From Bubalus kerabau (taxonomy: Eukaryota > Chordata > Mammalia > Artiodactyla > Bovidae): a stretch of 64,000 nucleotides of DNA. Positions within the stretch are counted from its first letter, which is position 1. Every line of letters begins with the position of its first letter. A program made the translations under genes and the position numbers. This document shows, one piece after another, positions 56,438 to 64,000 of this stretch. The stretch lies in the NCBI RefSeq assembly GCF_029407905.1, contig NC_073630.1, forward strand, positions 47,641,001-47,705,000, written 5' to 3'. The notes under the pieces were generated by a model. It saw only the letters and a program-made list of their open reading frames with translations, ran no database searches and was not told where the DNA came from.

Positions 56438-57984
56438 GATCTCTCTCGAGTCTACCATCTCTGAGTTCAGGACCACCCCAGACAATTGACTAAGCATCTC
56501 AGCAATAGATGCTTCTCCACTCCCAAATCCAAACTGGGTGTTGGAACTTGGGGTTGGCTCTTCCTAGCCAGGAAGATATTTGTCTGACTCTGAGCAATCC
56601 CAGATGTCAATACAAGACTCTTGTTTGCCCAGAGCTTACTGCCTGAACTTGGTTGGACCTGAGAGTGTAGATCCTGCTGGGCACCTACATGTAGAGATTA
56701 TAACCTTCCCTGAAGCCCAAATAGAGGAGGTGATAAAGGCAGTTGCCATTAGTCTGCCTTTCACCTCTTCCATTTCAATTGTCTCTTGCTCTTTCCTGAA
56801 CCCACAGGAAAGCTGCACAGCAAGAAACACTAAAAGAAGGGAGGCCTCTTAAGCTCCAGGGACCTGAGCTCCTAGCTGCAAATTTCCTTTCATTCAAAAG
56901 CACACTCTCCACCTTTTTTCTCAGCACAACACTTAGCATGCCCATGAGGGGAGGAAAGTGTTTCTCACCAGGACTAAGCTGTAAGGTATATTTGAAAATT
57001 GAGATTTTTGAATTGCAATTGGCATCTCTTGGTGCCTTTCAGATGGGGGCCATCTAACTGCAAAGTGACGTTTTGTGATTGGGACTTGGTGGAGACCCAG
57101 TGAAAAACTACAATCAGTTTCTAAAACACAGGCTCAAGAAACTGGGACCTAGCGTTAAACCTAGACAATCTTTCATGATTGTTCGTCAAAGGAAAATAGC
57201 AAGAGACATTCATTTTTCAAATTATTCTCCCTCGCTAGCCTCTCTTATTGCTATTACCACTTCCGATATCATTCTTTACCTGCTGCGGAAACCCTTTGTG
57301 AGCAAAATACCATTGACAATCTTTACTTTCAAATCCATTCACTCCTGGCAAGAAGCAATCCTGGATGAACTTTCGGAGTGCCCAGTTCAGTTAATGTATG
57401 ACCTTTGCTTGATCTAATTTACTTGTCTCTTTTATCCACGTATGATTTATATTACATGTGTATTTAAGTAATGCCTTTGTCTTCCAGCACCTGTAAGCCC
57501 TTAATAATCATTCATTAAGCCTCAAGTCCATTTGAAATAAGAGATGTCATCCCTTTGTAGGGATGGAGAAACTCCGGAAGGATTGCAAGGCCCACATGGA
57601 GGCAGTCTTGACTCAAGCCCTAGAGGGAGATCAATACATTTCTCAACCCTCTCCGTGCAGCTTAACTGTCCATCAATGTGTGGGCATAATTGTAAGTCCC
57701 TACTAACCACATAATTGCATTTATGAACCTTGACAGTCCTGCATTCACTCCTGGGTGCTCTTGGAAAGTTGGCCAAAGAGATGGAAAATAAGGGTATCAC
57801 AGCATGTCTAGAATGAGGAAGGGCCACCATGGAGGAAATACTGAAGTTTTCGGTGCCTTAATCTTTTTGAAACAAATATTCCTTACAACATAGTCAAGTA
57901 ACTGTGATGAAGTCATTAGAGGGAAGTGAAGGTGAAGGCCAGGGGACCAGTTAGGATGTCTTTGTAGGGTGAATCTAGAGATCA
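56438..57984. other. Unique sequence; nothing recognised
   Basis: A 112-codon frame at 57079-57417 has no known similarity, a poor start context and no promoter or splice evidence. A weak L2-like end lies near 57470-57525. Confidence 0.35.
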
Positions 57985-58190
57985 CCGTGGCTAAGGGCAC
58001 TAGTTTTGACATCACTCAGTCATGGGTTGGGATGCCGGCTTTGTTACTCACCAGATATGTGAGCTCTTTATTTCCCTTTTTGAAGAAACTCATTTTTCTT
58101 GTCTGTTAAACAGGACTAACAAAAGTCCCCTATATGCTGTGGAGATTCTATAAGATAAAAGTAAATCACTCTGGACCATATTCAGTGCAA
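57985..58190 (+). repeat. MIR SINE
   Basis: 'ctaagggcactagttttgacatcac', 'ggctttgttactcaccagatatgtgagc' and 'gtctgttaaacaggactaac' are in MIR order. Confidence 0.65.
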
Positions 58191-58199
58191 GAAATGTTC

Positions 58200-58410
58200 C
58201 ATTATAATTGCAAAAACTGCAATAATGCTCACCTCTGCTGGGCTCTCTTCTGTTACTCATTAAATCTTCCAACTGAAGAGGTAGATATTAGACTTTGCCT
58301 CCATTTTGCAGGTGGAGAAACTAAGGAACAGATTTCTAACTAAAGTTATGGAGCCAAGATTCAAACAACAGACTCAGGAAAGCAGAACTGTGCTGCTCAT
58401 TACTCCTATA
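58200..58410 (-). repeat. MIR SINE, reverse
   Basis: 'gaagaggtagatattagactttgcctccattttgcaggtggagaaactaagg' is the complement of the MIR core. Lies tail-to-tail with the preceding MIR. Confidence 0.7.
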
Positions 58411-58684
58411 ATAATAGCAATTATGGACTACTAAGGCCATAGATTTGGAATGGAGACATTGCAGACTGGGTGCCTGGAAGGATGTATGGGTGAGAAGAGA
58501 AGGGATAATCCAGACTGGTTCCCTGGGGTTTCAACCTGAGCACTGGTCCATGGTATCTCTCACAGTGGTGGGTGTTAGGTGGTGCAGATTCGGAAAGAAG
58601 AGCAAGTCTGATACATCTGTAGAATATTCAGATATAAATGGTAAATAGGTGGCTGCATACATTGATCAGGACCTCAAGACAGAA

Positions 58685-59492
58685 GTTCAGTTCAGTCGTT
58701 CAGTCGTGTCCGACTCTTTGCGATCCAGTTCAGTTCAGTTCAGTCGCATAGTTGTCCAATTCTTTGCAACCCCGTGAATCGCAGCACACCAGGCCTCCCT
58801 GTCCATCACCAACTCCCGGAGTTCACCCAGACTCACGTCCATCGAGTCAGTGATGCCATCCAGCCATCTCATCCTCTGTCATCCCCTTCTCCTCCTGCCC
58901 CCAATCCCTCCCAGCATCAGAGTTTTTTCCAATGAGTCAACTCTTCGCATGAGGTGGCCAAAGTACTGGAGTTTCAGCTTCAGCATCAGTCCTTCCAATG
59001 AACACCTAGGACTGATCTCCTTCAGAATGGACTGGTCGGATCTCCTTGCAGTCCAAGGGACTCTCAAGAGTCTTCTCCAACACCACAGTTCAAAAGCATC
59101 AATTCTTTGGCACTCAGCTTTCTTCACAGTCCAACTCTCACATCCATACATGACCACTGGAAAAACCATAGCCTTGACTAGACGGACCTTTGTTGGCAAA
59201 GTAATATCTCTGCTCTTCAATATACTATCTAGGTTGGTCATAACTTTCCTTCCAAGGAGTAAGCGTCTTTTAATTTCATGGCTGCATTCACCATCTGCAG
59301 TGATTTTGGAGCCCAAAAAAATAAGTCTGACACTGTTTCCACTGTTTCCCCATCTATTTCCCATGAAATGATGGGACCAGATGCCATGATCTTAGTTTTC
59401 TGAATGTTGAGCTTTAAGCCAACTTTTTCACTGTCCACTTTCACTTTCATCAAGAGGCTTTTTAGGTCCTCTTCACTTTCTGCCATAAGGGT
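58685..59492 (-). mobile_element. BovB LINE 3' segment of an internally inverted insertion
   Basis: About 0.8 kb of the BovB 3' region in reverse. It encodes on the minus strand a decayed C-terminal part of the element's protein: MAESEEDLKSLLMKVKV, NIQKTKIMASGP, SHEIKRRLLLGRKVMTNLDS, FPVVMYGCESWTVKKAE, LQYFGHLMRRVDSLEKTL. A frameshift near 59315-59325 splits the frame. The 3' tail appears twice in tandem (58685-58727 and from 58727), with (TTCAG)n-like units. It meets an oppositely oriented upstream BovB segment at 59492/59493. Confidence 0.96.
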
Positions 59493-59686
59493 CGGTGACT
59501 GGTTCCAAATAGGAAAAGGAGTACGTCAAGGCTGTATACTGTCACCCTGGTTATTTAACTTATATGCAGAGTACATCATGAGAAATGTTGGGCTGGAAGA
59601 AGCACAAGCTGGAATCAAGATTGCCGGGAGAAATATCAATAACCTCAGATATGCAGATGACACCACCCTTATGGCAGAAAGTGAAG
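59493..59686 (+). pseudogene. Inverted BovB reverse-transcriptase fragment
   Basis: The + strand frame encodes a piece of the BovB (RTE clade) reverse transcriptase: FQIGKGVRQGCILSPWLFNL, then LRYADDTTLMAESEE. YADD is the catalytic Y-x-D-D motif of non-LTR reverse transcriptases. In the intact element this segment lies directly upstream of the region at 58685-59492, but here it points the other way. It is far too short to be functional. The 8-bp repeat agacagaa at 58677-58684 and 59687-59694 flanks the two segments together, marking one insertion event. Confidence 0.95.
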
Positions 59687-59864
59687 AGACAGAAATTAGG
59701 GTGGGTTTTATAAATTTGGCAGTCATCAGAATATACAAGGAATTTAAGTATAGATGAATTTGTACCATGCTAGCTCATTTCCTGGTGGGAGTGGGGGGGA
59801 ACTCACATTACAAGCTAAGGGGAGATCAGCTGGTTCACCCCTCTCTCCATCTCTGTTAAGTACT

Positions 59865-59990
59865 CACCTATTCTTCATCTGAAAGACTACCACATCCATG
59901 AAACTCTACCATACACTCTAGTTGTGCTGTGTCTGGCACATAGGGGGTGCTAAATAAATGCTTGTGAGCCATGAATGCATTTAAAACTTC
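59865..59990 (+). repeat. L2 LINE 3' end
   Basis: 'tgctgtgtctggcacatagggggtgctaaataaatgcttgtgagcc' is a clear L2 terminus. Confidence 0.7.
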
Positions 59991-60014
59991 AGTGAAAGCT
60001 TAACAGATAAATTC

Positions 60015-60195
60015 TAGTCAGCCTCCAAATTTCTTCTGGCTTCACCTTTTAGTCACTGTACCTCAGTGCAGAAATACCGTATCAACTTTCCACCTCAATA
60101 AAATTAAGAAAATAGAGCTAGTGGGAATTAAATGAGATTATAAGTGGAAGATGCTTAGAACATAGCAAGTATCCAATACTCGTTAGCAATTAACT
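60015..60195 (+). repeat. MIR remnant
   Basis: 'cactgtacctcagtgcag', 'gggaattaaatgagattataagtggaagatgcttagaacatagcaag' match MIR. Confidence 0.6.
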
Positions 60196-60839
60196 GCCAG
60201 CTTCTCAGCTCAATGACTGATGAGCCCCTCTGTGGAGGGTTTTAGAAAGTCCTGGCTTTGCTTGGACTGCCTATGGGCCCCTTATAGACCCAGGGGTCCA
60301 GGTTCCCAACCTGTTCCTCTAACTCCTGTCCTGTAGGATTTATAGCCTAACTGTGACAACTAATTTTGGCACTGTAATGCCTCCTGTCATCTTCCATAAA
60401 TTTGACATAAATAAATCACAAAATACCCTTTTTATATCACTTTTTATCTTGCCACGCTCCTTGTTTCTTTTGGAAACAGTTTTTATGGCAAATGCACAGT
60501 GTAAATCCACCCAGCAATAAAGCATGCCAAACAAGCGTGTAGAACAGGCACCTGAGAGGAAATTACCCGCCATTTGCAGTGCTCCACACAATTACCAGCA
60601 GGATGTTGTGGAGTGGGCCTGTTCACCGCACCACGCTGTCTTCCTCACGCACAATTTACACAGCCGCAGTGTAAACAACACTGTCACACCACAGGGAGGG
60701 GACCCACGGGTCCACGTTTTCGAGCTGGCCTCCTCTGTGGCAACGTGAAGTCTCAACTTTGCATACCATCTCCCCTGCCTGTTTCCCTGAGGAAGTCATT
60801 TCTCCAACAGCAGTAGCATCCAGTGGAACTTACAATGAT
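60196..60839. other. Unique sequence; nothing recognised
   Basis: Balanced composition, no repeats. Overlapping + frames of 74-80 codons at 60524-60816 have no known similarity. Confidence 0.35.
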
Positions 60840-61015
60840 GCAAATATTCTCTATAGACACATTTACCATCCAATATGGTCACTGCTAGTCCCATGTGGCT
60901 ATTGCACACTTGACATGTGAGTCCTGAGACAGAGGAACTAGATTTTTCAATTTGAGTGTAATCAATTTAAGTCTAAAAAGCCACAGGGGGCTAGAGGCTA
61001 CCATGGGTACAACCT
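60840..61015. repeat. Palindromic hAT-like DNA transposon remnant
   Basis: 'ccaatatggtcactgctagtcccatgtggctattgcacacttgacatgtg' on the left and 'aaaaagccacagggggctagaggctaccatggg' on the right are imperfect inverted repeats. They are typical of a mammalian MITE with 'agccacatgtggctagtggctac' ends. Confidence 0.6.
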
Positions 61016-61079
61016 TATAGTGATGGCTTGATGTGTCTTCCTTTTCAATATCTTGTTCCACACGTCTTCAATTTCAAAT

Positions 61080-61205
61080 GCCAGCAATCATAGTAAATAT
61101 GCACTGAGTACCTTCTCATTTGTCCACTCTGCTTTCCTTCTGACACTGACCCTATGGGGCAGTTATTACAATCTACATCATTTAAATGAGTTCCCTAAAG
61201 TTGAG
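61080..61205 (-). repeat. MIR, reverse, interrupted by Bov-tA
   Basis: 'gtaaatatgcactgagtaccttctc' and 'gacactgaccctatggggcagttattac' match complementary MIR. It continues at 61434-61550 (gacaggaacccagatctgtctgtc...). Confidence 0.65.
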
Positions 61206-61433
61206 AAGCTTCCCAGGTGGAACTAGTGGTAAAGAACCCGCCTGCCAATGCAGAGGACTTAAGAGTCATGGGTTCAATCCCTGGGTCAGGACGATCTCCT
61301 GGAGGAGAGCATGGCAACCCACTCCAGTATTCTTGCCTAGAGAATCCCATGGGCAGAGGAGCCTGGCAGAGTACATGTCCATGGGGTTGCAAAGAGTGGG
61401 ACACGACTGAAACGACGTCACACACATGCAGTC
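61206..61433 (+). repeat. Bov-tA SINE nested in MIR
   Basis: Full-length forward copy with extra bases in the head (cttaagagtcatggg). Flanking similarity (tgagaagct / tgaagct) is a weak target duplication. Confidence 0.94.
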
Positions 61434-61734
61434 CTGAAGCTGGGAGAATTTAAGTGACAACTCTGAAGTCTCTCAACTAACACGTGAAGAGGCAGAGACA
61501 GGAACCCAGATCTGTCTGTCAAAGCTTTGCTGCTCTCACAGTGGTGCTCACACTAGGCATTCTGGCTTCAGGCTATTATACCTAATCATTAGGGCAACCT
61601 TTGCATGAATTTGGTAGCACTGCAGGGTTCATATTCAACACCTATTTCTGCAAAGCTCTCTATCCAGGGATGGCAAGAGCTAGCTTCTCATCACACCTTA
61701 CTGCCCACTAGCTGCTGGTGTGAGGACCTGCACT

Positions 61735-61865
61735 TTCGGACACATCTCTTCATCTGTGTGTCCAGGCTGGTTGCTGCCTCATAGGTTTGTTGGGAGCACG
61801 TGTGAGATCCATGGGAAGATGTGCTAAAGCGTAAAAGTGCTGCTCAAATATAAGATCTTGTGATT
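61735..61865 (+). repeat. MIR fragment
   Basis: 'acatctcttcatctgtgtgtcc', 'ctgcctcataggtttgttgggagcacgtgtgagatcc' match the MIR 3' half. Confidence 0.55.
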
Positions 61866-62262
61866 AAAGGAAACCCTGATGAATCCTACCACACCCTATT
61901 TATTTCCTGCCCAAGTTGCCACAAAATCCATGTGCAATATCATTACCCACATAGATATTTACTGAACACCCCTAAAAGCCTACACTCTGTGCAGCAAAAT
62001 TAAAGGAATGCACCCTGTGGCCTTTTCATGATACCAAAATAAAGCAAGGACTATTCACAGCAAAAAACCCACCCCACAATGCACTGATTATTAACTTGTT
62101 AATTTCTATGTCCCAGCTTTTGAAAATGATTCTGGGAACAACGTATTGAATTTTTAATTTGCAGATTATCGACCAAATTGGCTGCAATGGCTCTGAGCAA
62201 TGGGGCCTGCACGTCCGTTGGGCAGGTAAAGCAGATGCATAGAGAAAATGGTGGCAAGTTCT
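61866..62262. other. Unique sequence; nothing recognised
   Basis: A weak L2-like piece near 61955-62020; otherwise none. Confidence 0.35.
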
Positions 62263-62300
62263 GGGGAGATTCTTTACCATTGAACCACCAGGGAAGCCCC
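62263..62300 (-). repeat. Bov-tA head-only fragment
   Basis: Only the first 38 bases of the SINE are present in reverse (gattctttaccattgaaccaccagggaagcccc). Body and 3' tail are absent. Confidence 0.85.
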
Positions 62301-62657
62301 ATAAATAGCAGGGGCAGCTACTTTGTTCTTGGCACGATAATCATCATTCTCACTAAATTGGCCACTGGGCTGTCATCTCCTATCAGATCTAGTGCCATCC
62401 CTTACCTCTGGTCACAGTGCTGATCCCACCACCCCAGCAAGCCCTGTCGGATCACTGGAGACCTCACCATCACCAGCAGTATCTTCAGCTCTCTTTTTCT
62501 TCTCCATTCATTCACCGCTCATTCTCTTATATAAACAGTCATCTTTTTTTTTTTGGATATACCTTATTTCTGCAACTAGATCATAAAAACTTATTCCTAA
62601 TAATAAATGACTTTATTGAAGTAAAAGTTACTGAGACTTTCCATTTGCCCAGAACTG
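62301..62657. other. Unique sequence; nothing recognised
   Basis: T10 run at 62545-62554; otherwise none. Confidence 0.35.
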
Positions 62658-62669
62658 TGTAGCTAGCAA

Positions 62670-62859
62670 GGGGCTTCCCTGATAGCTCAAATGGTAAAGA
62701 ATCAGCCCACAATGCAGGAGACCAGTTCAACTCCTAGTTCAGGAAGATCTGCTGGAAAAGGGAAAGGCTTCCCACTCCCGTATTCTGGCCTGGAGAATTC
62801 CATGGACTGTATAGTCCATGGGGTCGCAAAGAGTCAGACACAACTGAGTGACTTTCACT
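62670..62859 (+). repeat. Bov-tA SINE
   Basis: Nearly full-length forward copy, diverged in the body. Target duplication of 12 bp with one mismatch, tgtagct(a/g)gcaa, at 62658-62669 and 62860-62871. Confidence 0.94.
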
Positions 62860-63052
62860 TGTAGCTGGCAAAGGGCTTCTACCAGAGGGATTGTTACAGA
62901 TTTTGGCAGAACAATCCCCTCAGTCAGGAGGGCAACTGTCAAGATCCTCAATTTACTGAGGAGAGTGCTGTCTTTGGAGAAGACAGAAGCTCTGTGGGGC
63001 ATCTGAAGCAACACAGCTGCTTCATGGTTGAGCTGATAGGAGGGTTCAAACC

Positions 63053-63320
63053 CAATGTTGTTGTTCAGTCGCTAAGTCATGTCTGACTCTTTGCGACCCT
63101 ATGGACTGCAGCACACCAGCCTTCCCTGTCCTTCACTATCTCTGGAGTTTGCTCAAACTCTGTCTAGGCTCCTCTGTCCATGGAATTTTCCAGGTGAAAA
63201 TACCAGAGTGGGTTGCCATTTCCTCCTCCAGGGGATCTTCCTGACCCAGGGATCGAACCCGAGTCTTCTGTGTCTCCTGCATTGGTAGGCTTCTTTACCA
63301 CTGAGCTACTGGGGAAGCCC
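63053..63320 (-). repeat. Chimeric BovB / Bov-tA SINE
   Basis: On the minus strand: tRNA-like Bov-tA head and body up to 'gacagaggagcct', then about 40 nt specific to BovB (gtttgagcaaactccagaga, then tagtgaaggacaggga), then the shared 3' end and a gactgaacaacaacat tail. A 7-bp repeat tcaaacc at 63046-63052 and 63321-63327 flanks the whole, so it may have inserted as one molecule. Confidence 0.85.
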
Positions 63321-63404
63321 TCAAACCTTATAGCCAAGATTAGGTCCTTGACAAACGTTTGGTGAGAGTCTTGATTAAATGGCTGGCATACAATGAGTGC
63401 TTAT

Positions 63405-63625
63405 TGGAATGTTCTAAAAATGTTATATGTATGAAGTACATTAACCTTAAAATCATCATATGAGGCAGGAGCTACCATTTGTGCTTTATTATGGACAACA
63501 AAACTGAGACAAAGGAGTGTTAAACAGTCTCCCTGCGCTCACCAGTTAAGAGATGTAGCTGTGATCTACACGGAGGCCCAGCCTACAGTGTATTCAGAGC
63601 CCTTAGGCACACTGCCTCTCCTGAT
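63405..63625 (-). repeat. MIR SINE, nearly full length, reverse
   Basis: 'atgaggcaggagctaccatttgtgctttattatggacaacaaaactgagacaaagg' through 'cttaggcacactgcctctcc' is complementary MIR. Confidence 0.75.
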
Positions 63626-64000
63626 GACAAAACTTTTTTATACTTGTCAAGAATCCTCCAGTGTTAGGAAGAACACAGTGAATACTGAAGAGGCTCAATG
63701 AGTATTTATCTTTCAACAGTTTACTCTCTTGCAGGGAGTAAAAGTTTCTTGAAATTTGGAAAGCTTCGATTGTTTATTTCTTCCAAATTCTCCTAATGGT
63801 CATGGCTGTCGATGAGTCAACTTTCTCTATTATCTCTTTATATGCAGTCCCAGTCCTAGACTGGGGACATTCTGTTATTTTATTTCTTTCTGTCACAGGG
63901 TCACCTATCAGACCCACCCACATTGACACTTGCAGACATATGCCTGCCTCAAGAGCAGCCTCTCAGCATAAATCACACATCTCAGCAGGAGGTACCTTCA
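63626..64000. other. Unique sequence; nothing recognised
   Basis: No gene or repeat recognised up to the window edge. Confidence 0.35.

Noticed and set aside
57079..57417. 112-codon frame on the + strand
   Set aside because: No recognised domain or family, no supporting gene structure.
58850..59371. 173-codon frame on the + strand, the longest in the window
   Set aside because: Antisense to the BovB 3' coding region. The true (decayed) coding sense is the minus strand.
1..64000. CRISPR arrays, bacterial operons, integrons, phage or plasmid features
   Set aside because: The repeats are ruminant SINEs and LINEs with no regular spacer structure. Nothing prokaryotic or viral was recognised.

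Overview
This window is nuclear DNA from a bovid ruminant (cattle, sheep, goat or a close relative). The diagnosis rests on its repeats: about twenty Bov-tA SINEs with tRNA-Glu-like heads, eight BOV-A2 copies or partial copies (plus one interior fragment) with (AGC)n tails, BovB LINE 3' ends, and two older cetartiodactyl CHR-type SINEs. Beneath these lies the usual mammalian fossil layer of MIR, L2, old L1 and hAT-type DNA transposon remnants. The species cannot be fixed from the sequence alone.

I find no convincing host protein-coding exon, tRNA, rRNA or other RNA gene. Open reading frames longer than 60 codons either lie inside SINE or BovB copies or look like chance frames in unique DNA. 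The only recognisable protein-coding ancestry is the reverse-transcriptase and C-terminal region of BovB, present as broken fragments. The window is best read as intergenic or large-intron sequence.

Layout. 1-5 kb: old repeats, three Bov-tA copies, a 112-bp inverted duplication and an L1 end carrying a (TA)n tract. 5-10 kb: BovB ends, Bov-tA, BOV-A2, MIR and L2. 10-13.8 kb: mostly unique, moderately GC-rich. 13.8-20 kb: BovB with a nested BOV-A2, Bov-tA copies, and a long L2 broken by a BOV-A2. 20-31 kb: MIR/L2 background, an L1 end and a GC-rich patch near 22 kb. 31-36 kb: two near-identical BOV-A2 copies, a long purine tract and an old L1 3' end. 36.9-37.7 kb: a CpG-enriched unique patch. 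38-45 kb: a MIR hit by two insertions (one only 33 bp long), a CHR SINE, and BovB. 45-53.9 kb: AT-rich unique DNA, a multiply nested MIR, an L1 end with a nested BOV-A2, and an L2 split by two Bov-tA. 53.9-64 kb: DNA transposon fossils, CHR, a BovB copy with an inverted 5' segment, and several Bov-tA including one BovB/Bov-tA chimera.

I see no new biological system such as a gene cluster or defence locus. The most notable observations are structural: a BovB insertion with the anatomy of twin priming, a near-perfect inverted duplication about 1 kb apart, a 33-bp retrotransposition scar with a perfect 13-bp target duplication, and a chimeric SINE flanked by a target duplication. Repeat boundaries and family names come from reading by eye. 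Young SINE/LINE calls are firm; MIR/L2 edges are approximate.
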